Assembly: GCF_006227205.1 (NCBI RefSeq)
Contig: NZ_VCNG01000007.1
Location: 62,001 to 126,000, forward strand
Direction: 5' to 3'
Origin: Pseudomonas sp. ICMP22404
GTDB lineage: Bacteria > Pseudomonadota > Gammaproteobacteria > Pseudomonadales > Pseudomonadaceae
Length of the DNA: 64,000 bases
Below are positions 29,010 to 36,385 of the stretch, piece by piece (position 1 is the first letter of the stretch; every line of letters starts with the position of its first letter). Under the pieces are notes generated by a model. That model was given only the letters and a program-made list of their open reading frames with translations. It had not been told where the DNA came from and made no database searches. The position numbers and the translations under genes are program-made.

Positions 29010-29920
29010 TGCCCATGGTCCAGATTCCGCTGCGTATCTGGCGCCAGCGCGGCCAGACATTCCTGTTCCGGGGCCACACCATCCGGTATTGGGTGGCGGG
29101 GCATGGCGAGCCGCTGCTGTTGATCCACGGTTTCCCCACGGCCAGTTGGGACTGGCATTACCTGTGGCAGCCATTGGCACAGCGTTACCGCGTGATCGCC
29201 TGCGACATGCTCGGTTTCGGCGACTCCGCGAAACCGACGGATCATGTCTACAGCCTGCTGGAGCAGGCGGATCTGCAGCAGGCATTGCTGGCGCATCTGG
29301 ATGAGCGGCAAGCGGTGCACATTCTGGCCCACGATTATGGTGACAGCGTGGCTCAGGAACTGATCGCCCGGCATTGTGAAGCACGCATCGAAATCGCCAG
29401 TTGTGCGTTTCTCAACGGGGGCCTGTTTCCGGAAACCCATCGTCCGGTGCTGGCGCAGAAGTTGTTGCTCAGTCCGTTGGGCTGGCTGGTAGGTCGTGCG
29501 TTTTCACGCGAAGGCCTGGCCAGGAATTTTCGGCAGATCTTTGGCCCCTGGCGTGGCCCCAGCGAAAGTGAACTGGATGATTACTGGAGCCTGGTGAAAA
29601 ACCACGACGGCCCACGGATCATGCACAAACTCATCCGCTACATTCCCGAGCGTCGCGTACAGCGTGACCGCTGGGTGCAGGCGATGCAGCGCGGCGAGGT
29701 TCCGATGCGGGTGATCGACGGCGCGTTCGATCCGATTTCCGGCGCGCATATGGTGGCGCGCTATGAGGCCCTGATTCCGAATGCGGATACGGTGCTGCTG
29801 CCCGATATCGGGCACTACCCCCAGACTGAAGCCCCCGTGCAAGTGCTCAAGCATTACCTGGCGTTCCGTGAGAACCTCGCGGCGCCAGTGCGGCTGCGGG
29901 CCTCGGTGAAGTGTCTGTGA
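29009..29920 (+). CDS. Alpha/beta hydrolase, haloalkane dehalogenase/epoxide hydrolase-like
   Basis: A 303-residue alpha/beta hydrolase. LLIHGFPTASWDWHYLW near residue 36 forms the oxyanion region. The nucleophile elbow is AHDYGDSVAQ near 110, with Asp as nucleophile as in haloalkane dehalogenases and epoxide hydrolases. DGAFDPISG near 238 and DIGHYPQTEAP near 268 supply the acid and histidine. It is translationally coupled to the class II aldolase gene (TGATG overlap), pointing to a shared small-molecule pathway. The substrate is unknown. Confidence 0.85.
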   Translation: MPMVQIPLRIWRQRGQTFLFRGHTIRYWVAGHGEPLLLIHGFPTASWDWHYLWQPLAQRYRVIACDMLGFGDSAKPTDHVYSLLEQADLQQALLAHLDERQAVHILAHDYGDSVAQELIARHCEARIEIASCAFLNGGLFPETHRPVLAQKLLLSPLGWLVGRAFSREGLARNFRQIFGPWRGPSESELDDYWSLVKNHDGPRIMHKLIRYIPERRVQRDRWVQAMQRGEVPMRVIDGAFDPISGAHMVARYEALIPNADTVLLPDIGHYPQTEAPVQVLKHYLAFRENLAAPVRLRASVKCL

Positions 29921-29928
29921 CTGCCGGC

Positions 29929-30046
29929 TCCCTATCGCGAGCAGGCTCCCTATCGCGAGCAGGCTCGCTCCCACCCTGTCCGGGGTGAACCTGATACCTG
30001 TGTCCACCGCCAGTCCCCTGTGGGAGCGAGCCTGCTCGCGATAGCG
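29929..30046. repeat. REP cluster with a tandem partial duplication
   Basis: CTCCCTATCGCGAGCAGG occurs twice in direct succession (about 29929-29964). The second copy continues as a full inverted REP to 29973, and a forward REP copy follows at 30020-30042. The duplication suggests slippage or recent rearrangement at the element. Confidence 0.8.
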
Positions 30047-30225
30047 CTGGGTCAGCTTGCCTCGATGGTGGATCTGCCGCCGAACCCGGTTCGGGTTGAA
30101 TCCGGCCCCCCGCATCATCCCCTCACCTTATCGCCTACCATTCACTCGCAACCGTGTTGATTGTGACCGTCCGCCCCGTGCCTGACACTCAGGCTTTAAA
30201 TCCTCGGCCTGCTGGAGTTCTGCCC

Positions 30226-31137
30226 ATGAGTGAGTCTGTGCGCTTCGAAGATAAAGTGGTAATCGTCACGGGAGCCGGCGGTGGGCTGGGGCGGGCCCAT
30301 GCGCTGCTGTTCGCCAGGCAAGGCGCCAAGGTGCTGGTCAATGACCTCGGCGGCTCCGCGCAGGGGGAAGGGGCCAATGCCTCGGCGGCGGATCGGGTGG
30401 TCGCTGAAATCCGCGAAGCCGGGGGCATCGCCGAGGCGAACCACGATTCTGTTACCGATGGCGACAAACTTGTGCAAAACGCCCTCGACGCGTTTGGCCG
30501 GGTCGATGTCGTGGTGAACAATGCCGGCATCTTGCGGGACAAGACTTTCCACAAAATGGACGACGCCGATTGGGACCTGGTCTACCGCGTCCACGTCGAG
30601 GGCGCATACAAAGTCACCCGTGCCGCCTGGCCGCACCTGCGTGAGCAAAATTATGGCCGGGTAATCTTCACCGCTTCCACGTCCGGCATCTACGGCAACT
30701 TCGGCCAATCCAACTACGGCATGGCCAAGCTCGGCCTTTATGGCCTGACGCGTACCCTTGCTATCGAGGGCCGCAAAAACAACATCCTGGTCAACGCCAT
30801 CGCCCCCACCGGCGGCACGCGCATGACCGAAGGCCTGATGCCGCCGCAGGTGTTCGAACAGCTCAAGCCCGAATTCGTCAGCCCGTTGGTGGTGTACCTG
30901 GCCAGCGAAGCCTGCCAGGAAACCTCCGGGTTGTTCGAAGTGGGCGGCGGCTGGATGGGCAAAGTACGCTGGGAGCGCAGCCTCGGCGTCGGGTTCGACC
31001 CAAGCAAAGGCTTCTCGCCCGAAGACGTTGCTGCCCATTGGCAACAGATCTGCGATTTCGACAACGCGGTGCATCCCAATGACAACCTGGAAGCGTTGAA
31101 GGAAATGATGGCGAACATGCAGCGTTACGCCGTGTAA
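30226..31137 (+). CDS. Short-chain dehydrogenase, 3-hydroxyacyl-CoA dehydrogenase (MFE-2)-like
   Basis: A 303-residue NAD(P)-dependent SDR. The cofactor motif is VIVTGAGGGLGRAHAL near residue 12, VNNAGILRDKTFHKM is near 94, and the catalytic Ser-Tyr-Lys set lies in TASTSGIYGNF and SNYGMAKLGLYGL. The extended VNDLGG segment and long C-terminus resemble peroxisomal multifunctional enzyme type 2 dehydrogenases, hinting at fatty acyl-CoA substrates. ATG 30226 follows CTGGAG; the open frame runs further upstream without conservation. Confidence 0.88.
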   Translation: MSESVRFEDKVVIVTGAGGGLGRAHALLFARQGAKVLVNDLGGSAQGEGANASAADRVVAEIREAGGIAEANHDSVTDGDKLVQNALDAFGRVDVVVNNAGILRDKTFHKMDDADWDLVYRVHVEGAYKVTRAAWPHLREQNYGRVIFTASTSGIYGNFGQSNYGMAKLGLYGLTRTLAIEGRKNNILVNAIAPTGGTRMTEGLMPPQVFEQLKPEFVSPLVVYLASEACQETSGLFEVGGGWMGKVRWERSLGVGFDPSKGFSPEDVAAHWQQICDFDNAVHPNDNLEALKEMMANMQRYAV

Positions 31138-31181
31138 CGATTATTGCCTGGGCCGGTTGTCGTTGCCGACGATAACCGTGC

Positions 31182-31961
31182 TCAGGGAAAGTACTTCTTT
31201 ACCAAGGCCGCCAGGTTCGCCGCGGTCTCGATATCCATCACCCCGTCATGTTTCGCCGGCCGAAAGTGCAACTGGAAGGCGCGTACCAAGCGCTGGAAAC
31301 CCATGACCGTCGTGGCCGCTGTCGTGTCATACCCATACTTCCTGAACAGCCCCAGCAGATGTTCCCGCGTTGGTACGCCTGTGCATCGGTAGGCCTGCAG
31401 GAAAGACTGTTGTGTGCAGTCATCGAACCACGCGCCGATGCCTTTCAGATACAAAGCATGCCAGGGAAACATCGGGCCCGGGTCACTCTTGCGCCCGGCG
31501 GCGATGTCCGAATGCGCCACGACATTGACCGGGCTGATATCGGGATAACGCCCGAGTATGTCGAGGGCCAACTGCTCCACTGCTTCGATTTGCTGCGGCG
31601 AGTAAGGCGGGAAGGTGAATGTTCCCTGGTGATCGGCGGCCAGATTGACGATTTCGACTCCAATGGACGTGTCGTTCAAATTGTTGCGATTCCCCCAACT
31701 GCTCACCCCTGCGTGCCAGGCCCGCTTGTTTTCGTCCACCAGATTGAAAATCTGCGGCTCATTGAAACCTGCTTCCGCATAACTCGGGTCAGTGAAGTCC
31801 GGAACCAGGTAATGGGCGCTGACGGAGGCGCCGGTCAGTGCGCTGATGGAAGATGAGAAATTGGCGGCCGTGTAATGGAAAACCAGAAAGCGAATGCGGT
31901 TGTTGTGGCCTTTGTTTGAACGGTAACGGGTGGAATTTATCGGGTACATAAATGTGCTCAT
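31182..31961 (-). CDS. N-acetylmuramoyl-L-alanine amidase, AmpDh3/AmiD-like
   Basis: A 259-residue zinc amidase cleaving the bond between MurNAc and the stem peptide. Zinc ligands are expected at His29 (RFLVFHYTA) and in VVAHSDIAAGRKSDPGP near residue 150; DTSIGVEIVNLA near 97 carries the conserved acidic residue. A C-terminal peptidoglycan-binding-like helical domain follows (about 185-259). No signal peptide is visible. It closely resembles P. aeruginosa AmpDh3, which has been reported as a type VI secreted cell-wall effector. A small AT-rich ORF lies upstream on the same strand. Confidence 0.88.
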   Translation of the reverse strand: MSTFMYPINSTRYRSNKGHNNRIRFLVFHYTAANFSSSISALTGASVSAHYLVPDFTDPSYAEAGFNEPQIFNLVDENKRAWHAGVSSWGNRNNLNDTSIGVEIVNLAADHQGTFTFPPYSPQQIEAVEQLALDILGRYPDISPVNVVAHSDIAAGRKSDPGPMFPWHALYLKGIGAWFDDCTQQSFLQAYRCTGVPTREHLLGLFRKYGYDTTAATTVMGFQRLVRAFQLHFRPAKHDGVMDIETAANLAALVKKYFP

Positions 31962-32129
31962 TGATAATTGAAGGGGTCGAAGCTGCGCGCTTCGATTAAC
32001 TTCAGACTAACAATGATCTTCAAATTGGCTTGTAGTGAGGGTCTTGGTCTTTTGTAGGAATTGGCGTTTGGTTTGTGGGGTTCTATAACCTGGAGATAAA
32101 GAAATCGCTGTACAGGCAGCGGCTAATGG

Positions 32130-32387
32130 TTAGGTGTATCTTTTTTCAAGAAAGAATTTTGGTGCTTTCCAGTTGGGGCCCTTAATGCAAAGACCTTTTT
32201 TGCCGTTTGCCAGGACCCCTGTTTTGAAAAGCTTAGTGTAAGTTCTTTCAAGCTCACCATGCTGTATAAGCTTAATGTTATGGCGTCTGATCATCATGTC
32301 CAAATGTGGGGGCGCTTTCAATAGTGCAAATACTGTGACGATTTCTTCTAATGGCTCATTCTTGATTATTTGCTCAATGGTGTTCAT
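32130..32387 (-). CDS. Small hypothetical protein, AT-rich
   Basis: An 85-residue basic protein of no recognised family, beginning MNTIEQIIKNEPLEEIVTVF and ending FFLEKRYT; it looks like a helical N-terminus with a basic C-terminal domain. Its start is well supported by a strong AAAGGAGAG site 5 bases before ATG 32387. Base composition is clearly more AT-rich than flanking genes, as is the surrounding 31.95-32.5 kb, a sign of transfer. It lies 168 bases upstream of the amidase on the same strand. An immunity or regulatory role is only a guess. Confidence 0.6.
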   Translation of the reverse strand: MNTIEQIIKNEPLEEIVTVFALLKAPPHLDMMIRRHNIKLIQHGELERTYTKLFKTGVLANGKKGLCIKGPNWKAPKFFLEKRYT

Positions 32388-32570
32388 TAAACTCTCCTTT
32401 CAAAAGTCTGATCCATCCCTGATCGACGAATAAAGACTATAAATTCGATCCTGAAAGTTGGGCAGGTGAGAGATTCCGAAGGTGTTGTAGGAAACAAGAA
32501 ATCTCACGCCGGAGAAAACCGCGCCGCGAACTCAAGTCAGCTTGGGTACCCATCTGGAAACCATTGATAT

Positions 32571-32600
32571 AAAAAAGGCCGCTGCAAAAAGCAGCGGCCT
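32571..32600 (-). terminator. Intrinsic terminator facing left, upstream of the DUF1302 gene
   Basis: AGGCCGCTGC and GCAGCGGCCT form a perfect stem around a 5-base loop (about 32577-32600). On the minus strand it is followed by six Ts (32576-32571). No recognised minus-strand gene ends here, so it implies an unannotated transcript from the right. Confidence 0.75.
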
Positions 32601-32840
32601 GAAGATGACGTTGCAAAGGAGCCACAAACCAACGTCGGTAAGCACGGGGTGATGGATCGATAATCCATCCGAATGACGGTGCGCCAGGCGTGAGGGATGC
32701 CATGGCGGGTGCTTGCAGGCCCGTTACCCTGAAAGCCCGGCCAGCATAGGGATCGGGCGCATCGGGAAACAGACCGGATCCGGACATGCACTGTTACGGC
32801 GCGCGCAACAGTCGAAACGAAGCGCCGAACATGCATTGCA
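32577..32840 (-). ncRNA. Candidate small RNA ending at the 32577-32600 terminator
   Basis: The minus-strand stretch ahead of the strong terminator contains self-complementary segments (for example TCCGGATCCGG near 32775 and GGATGGATTATCGATCCATC near 32650) but no convincing protein. The open frames there read through the terminator or lack conservation. The 5' end is unknown; the right boundary given is approximate. It could also be a processed 3' fragment. Confidence 0.35.
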
Positions 32841-33000
32841 CTGATGGGCCACTATCCAGCCCATCCATGGCGTGTGCAAAGCCCCGTCTTGTGCGGGCAA
32901 TCATCCTTTCGAGCGACAACGTGAATACCTCCTTGGTGCGCTTATCGCCCATGACGGGCGGCAGTAGGGTGAAGTCTCTGTCACTCACCGGGGAAGACGC

Positions 33001-34794
33001 ATGACAACAATAACAATGCGCGCCATCTTCAAGCCGCAGGCGCTGGCCGTTGCGGTGGCCTTGGGCTGCTGTGCCCAGGCTCAGGCTGTCTCATTCAACA
33101 TTGGCGAGATCGAAGGCCAGTTCGACTCCTCGCTGTCCGTGGGCGCGAGCTGGGGTATGAGCGATGCCAACAAGGACTTTATCGGCACGGTCAACGGCGG
33201 TCGGGGCCAGGCTTCCACCGGTGATGATGGGCGGCTGAATTTCAAGAAGGGCGAGACCTTCTCGAAGATCTTCAAGGGGCTGCACGACCTCGAACTCAAG
33301 TACGGTGATACCGGCGTGTTCGTGCGTGGCAAGTACTGGTATGACTTCGAGCTGAAGGACGAAAGCCGTCCGTTCAAGGACATCAGCGACAGTAATCGCA
33401 AGGAGGGCGCCAAGTCCTCAGGGGCGGAGATTCTCGATGCCTTCGTCTATCACAACTATTCCATCGCCGATCTGCCGGGCACCGTGCGTGCCGGCAAACA
33501 GGTGGTCAGTTGGGGGGAGAGTACCTTCATCGGTAACTCCATCAACAGCATCAACCCGGTGGACGTGTCCGCATTCCGTCGCCCGGGGGCCGAGATCAAG
33601 GAAGGCCTGATTCCGGTGAACATGCTGTTCGCCTCCCAAGGCCTGACCGACAAGCTCACCATCGAGGGCTTCTACCAGTTGGAGTGGGACCAGACGGTGG
33701 TCGACAACTGCGGCACGTTCTTCGGCAATGACGTGGTAGCGGATGGCTGCACCAGTGGCTATACCGTGGGCAGCCCGGCTATCGCGCCGTTCGTACCGCT
33801 GACCCAGGCGTTCGGTCAGGGGATCGAGGTGTCCAGCGAAGGCGTGGTCATTCCTCGTGGCGGCGACCGTGATGCCCGTGACTCCGGCCAGTGGGGCACG
33901 GCGTTGCGCTGGCTTGGTGATGACACCGAGTACGGTCTGTACTTCATGAACTACCACAGTCGCACGCCTACGGTCGGTACCACGACGGCGGGAGCTTCAA
34001 CCCTGGCGGCTCTGCCGGGAATGGTTGCGATTGCCAACGGTCTGGCTCCGGGCAGCGGTGCGGGCCTGGCGCAAAGCGTGATGCTGGGTCGCGGTCAGTA
34101 CTACCTGGAATACCCCGAAGACATCCATCTGTACGGTGCCAGCTTCTCCACCACGCTGCCCACCGGCACCGCATGGACCGGTGAAATCAGCTATCGCCCC
34201 AACGCTCCGGTACAGCTCAATACCAACGACTTGACCCTGGCCTTGCTCAATCCGATTGCCGGTGGCGCAGCCTCACCGATTGCAACCAGGGCCGGCGCCG
34301 ACAACACCGGCTACCGCCGCAAGGAAATCACCCAGATCCAGAGCACCATGACGCACTTCTTCGATCAGGTGTTGGGCGCGGACCGCCTGACCCTGGTGGG
34401 CGAGGCGGCGGTGGTGCATGTCGGCGGGCTGGAGTCCAAGGACAAGCTGCGTTACGGCCGCGATTCGGTCTACGGCCAATATGGGTTCAACGGTGACACC
34501 GATGGCTTCGTCACCTCGACCTCATGGGGCTATCGCGCCCGGGCGATCCTCGACTACTCCAACGTCATCGCCGGCATCAACTTCAAGCCCAACATGTCCT
34601 GGTCCCATGACGTGGCCGGCTACGGTCCCAACGGTCTGTTCAACGAGGGCGCCAAGGCCGTCAGCCTCGGCGTCGATGCCGACTATCGCAACACCTACAC
34701 CGCCAGCCTGAGCTACACCGACTTTTTCGGCGGCGACTACAACGTCCTCAAGGATCGCGACTTCCTCGCGTTGAGCTTCGGCGTGAACTTCTGA
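33001..34794 (+). CDS. DUF1302-family outer-membrane protein
   Basis: A 597-residue protein with a signal peptide cut after AQAQA (about residue 29), then a beta-rich DUF1302 domain. Typical pieces are SLSVGASWGMSDANKDFIG near 42, LDAFVYHNYSIADLPG, and GKQVVSWGESTFIGNSINSI near 163. It ends in alternating aromatic strands closing with ALSFGVNF, as for an outer-membrane barrel. DUF1302 genes usually pair with DUF1329 genes and often with RND-type lipid or hydrocarbon exporters; here only the DUF1329 gene follows (22-base gap). Confidence 0.9.
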   Translation: MTTITMRAIFKPQALAVAVALGCCAQAQAVSFNIGEIEGQFDSSLSVGASWGMSDANKDFIGTVNGGRGQASTGDDGRLNFKKGETFSKIFKGLHDLELKYGDTGVFVRGKYWYDFELKDESRPFKDISDSNRKEGAKSSGAEILDAFVYHNYSIADLPGTVRAGKQVVSWGESTFIGNSINSINPVDVSAFRRPGAEIKEGLIPVNMLFASQGLTDKLTIEGFYQLEWDQTVVDNCGTFFGNDVVADGCTSGYTVGSPAIAPFVPLTQAFGQGIEVSSEGVVIPRGGDRDARDSGQWGTALRWLGDDTEYGLYFMNYHSRTPTVGTTTAGASTLAALPGMVAIANGLAPGSGAGLAQSVMLGRGQYYLEYPEDIHLYGASFSTTLPTGTAWTGEISYRPNAPVQLNTNDLTLALLNPIAGGAASPIATRAGADNTGYRRKEITQIQSTMTHFFDQVLGADRLTLVGEAAVVHVGGLESKDKLRYGRDSVYGQYGFNGDTDGFVTSTSWGYRARAILDYSNVIAGINFKPNMSWSHDVAGYGPNGLFNEGAKAVSLGVDADYRNTYTASLSYTDFFGGDYNVLKDRDFLALSFGVNF

Positions 34795-34816
34795 TCTGGC
34801 TGACAAGGAAAAACCT

Positions 34817-36184
34817 ATGCGCAAGATGATCCTGCAATGCGGCGCCCTGGCTTTGAGCCTGTTGGCCGCAAACGTGATGGCGGCGGTCTCGCCGGACGAG
34901 GCGAACAAACTGGGCACCAGCCTGACGCCGCTGGGTGCGGAGAAAGCCGGTAACGCCGATGGCTCGATCCCGGCCTGGACCGGTGGTATTCCGAAAAACG
35001 CCGGTGCCGTGGACAGCAAAGGTTTCCTGGCGGATCCGTTCGCCAATGAGAAGCCGTTGTTCATCATCACCGCCGCGACGGTGGACAAGTACAAGGACAA
35101 GCTTTCCGAAGGCCAGGTCGCGATGTTCAAGCGCTACCCGGAGACCTACAGGATCCCGGTCTATCCGACCCATCGCAGCGTTGGGCTGCCGCCGGAAATC
35201 TACGAGTCGGCCAAGCGCAGTGCGCTCAATGTCACCGCGATCAACGACGGTAACGGCCTGGCCAATTTCACCGGTAACCGCTACTACGCGTTTCCGATTC
35301 CCAAGAACGGTGTGGAAGTCATCTGGAACCACATCACCCGTTATCATGGTGGCAACCTGCGACGCATCATCACCCAGGCGACACCGCAGACCAACGGCAG
35401 CTTTACGCCGATCCGTTTCGAAGAGGAAGCCGCTGTGCCGGCCCTGATCAAGGACGCCGATCCGGAAAAAGCCAGCAACGTGCTGACCTATTTCAAGCAG
35501 GAAGTCACCGCCCCCGCACGTCTGGCCGGCAACGTACTGCTGGTGCATGAAACCCTCGACCAGGTGAAGGAGCCGCGCCTGGCCTGGATCTACAACGCCG
35601 GCCAGCGCCGTGTGCGCCGTGCCCCTCAGGTGGCCTACGACGGCCCGGGTACTGCCGCTGACGGGCTGCGCACGTCGGACAACTTCGACCTGTTCTCCGG
35701 TGCACCGGATCGCTACGACTGGCAACTGGTCGGCAAGAAGGAAATGTACATTCCGTACAACAGCTACAAGCTCGACTCACCCAACCTCAAGTACGACGAC
35801 GTGATCAAGGCCGGCCACATCAACCAGGACCTGACCCGCTATGAGTTGCACCGGGTCTGGGAAGTGATCGGTACGGTCAAGCCCAACGAGCGGCACATCT
35901 ATGCCAAGCGCCACATGTACTTCGACGAAGACAGCTGGCAGGCGGCGCTGGTGGATCACTACGACGGTCGTGGTCAACTGTGGCGTGTGGCCGAAGGACA
36001 TGCGCAGTTCTATTACGACCACCAGAACCCCGCCTATACCCTCGAGACGCTCTACGACATCATCGCCGGCCGCTACATTGCGCTGGGCATGAAGAACGAA
36101 GAGAAGCACAGCTATGAGTATGGTTTCGAGGCCAGGGCAGCCGACTACACGCCGGCGGCGCTGCGCTCGAGCGGGGTTCGGTAA
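34817..36184 (+). CDS. DUF1329-family exported lipoprotein-like protein
   Basis: A 455-residue protein with a signal peptide (RKMILQCGALALSLLAANVM, cut near AAA/VSP, about residue 23). The DUF1329 domain includes LTPLGAEKAGNADGSIPAW near 36 and RVRRAPQVAYDGPGTAADG near 270. The fold is related to the LolA/LolB lipoprotein carriers, which suggests moving a hydrophobic molecule between membranes. It is cotranscribed with the DUF1302 gene. The start ATG 34817 follows AAGGAAAAACCT. Confidence 0.9.
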   Translation: MRKMILQCGALALSLLAANVMAAVSPDEANKLGTSLTPLGAEKAGNADGSIPAWTGGIPKNAGAVDSKGFLADPFANEKPLFIITAATVDKYKDKLSEGQVAMFKRYPETYRIPVYPTHRSVGLPPEIYESAKRSALNVTAINDGNGLANFTGNRYYAFPIPKNGVEVIWNHITRYHGGNLRRIITQATPQTNGSFTPIRFEEEAAVPALIKDADPEKASNVLTYFKQEVTAPARLAGNVLLVHETLDQVKEPRLAWIYNAGQRRVRRAPQVAYDGPGTAADGLRTSDNFDLFSGAPDRYDWQLVGKKEMYIPYNSYKLDSPNLKYDDVIKAGHINQDLTRYELHRVWEVIGTVKPNERHIYAKRHMYFDEDSWQAALVDHYDGRGQLWRVAEGHAQFYYDHQNPAYTLETLYDIIAGRYIALGMKNEEKHSYEYGFEARAADYTPAALRSSGVR

Positions 36185-36203
36185 GCCTCGATAGCCTTCT
36201 GAT

Positions 36204-36274
36204 TGTGGCGAGGGATTTTATCTGCGGTGAGGGGATGATCTGTGGCGAGGGGATTAATCCCCTCGCCACAAGAA
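36204..36274. repeat. TGTGGCGAGGGG-family repeats after the DUF1329 gene
   Basis: A perfect palindrome TGTGGCGAGGGGATTAATCC..CGCCACA occupies 36241-36270. Two degenerate half copies (TTGTGGCGAGGGA and GCGGTGAGGGGAT) lie just before it from 36204. Confidence 0.75.
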
Positions 36275-36385
36275 CATCTTTCCGGTCGTTTTCTTATGGC
36301 GCGCGATCAGCGCGCTGAATACTTCTCCAAAGGTTGGCGACACAGGGCTAGGGTGGTGAGACAACAATAAAAGGGACTCTCGCAC

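Larger units (their letters stand above)
32388..33000. other. 613-base intergenic region between the AT-rich ORF and the DUF1302 gene
   Basis: It holds AT-rich sequence at the left (to about 32450), a left-facing terminator at 32571-32600, the possible small RNA to its right, and the leader of the DUF1302 gene with GGGGAAG 6 bases before its ATG. Nothing else is supported. Confidence 0.6.

Noticed and set aside
32437..32836. Small protein genes on the minus strand upstream of the DUF1302 gene
   Set aside because: The open frames cross a strong intrinsic terminator, have no ribosome-binding site and no conserved features; a small RNA is more plausible.
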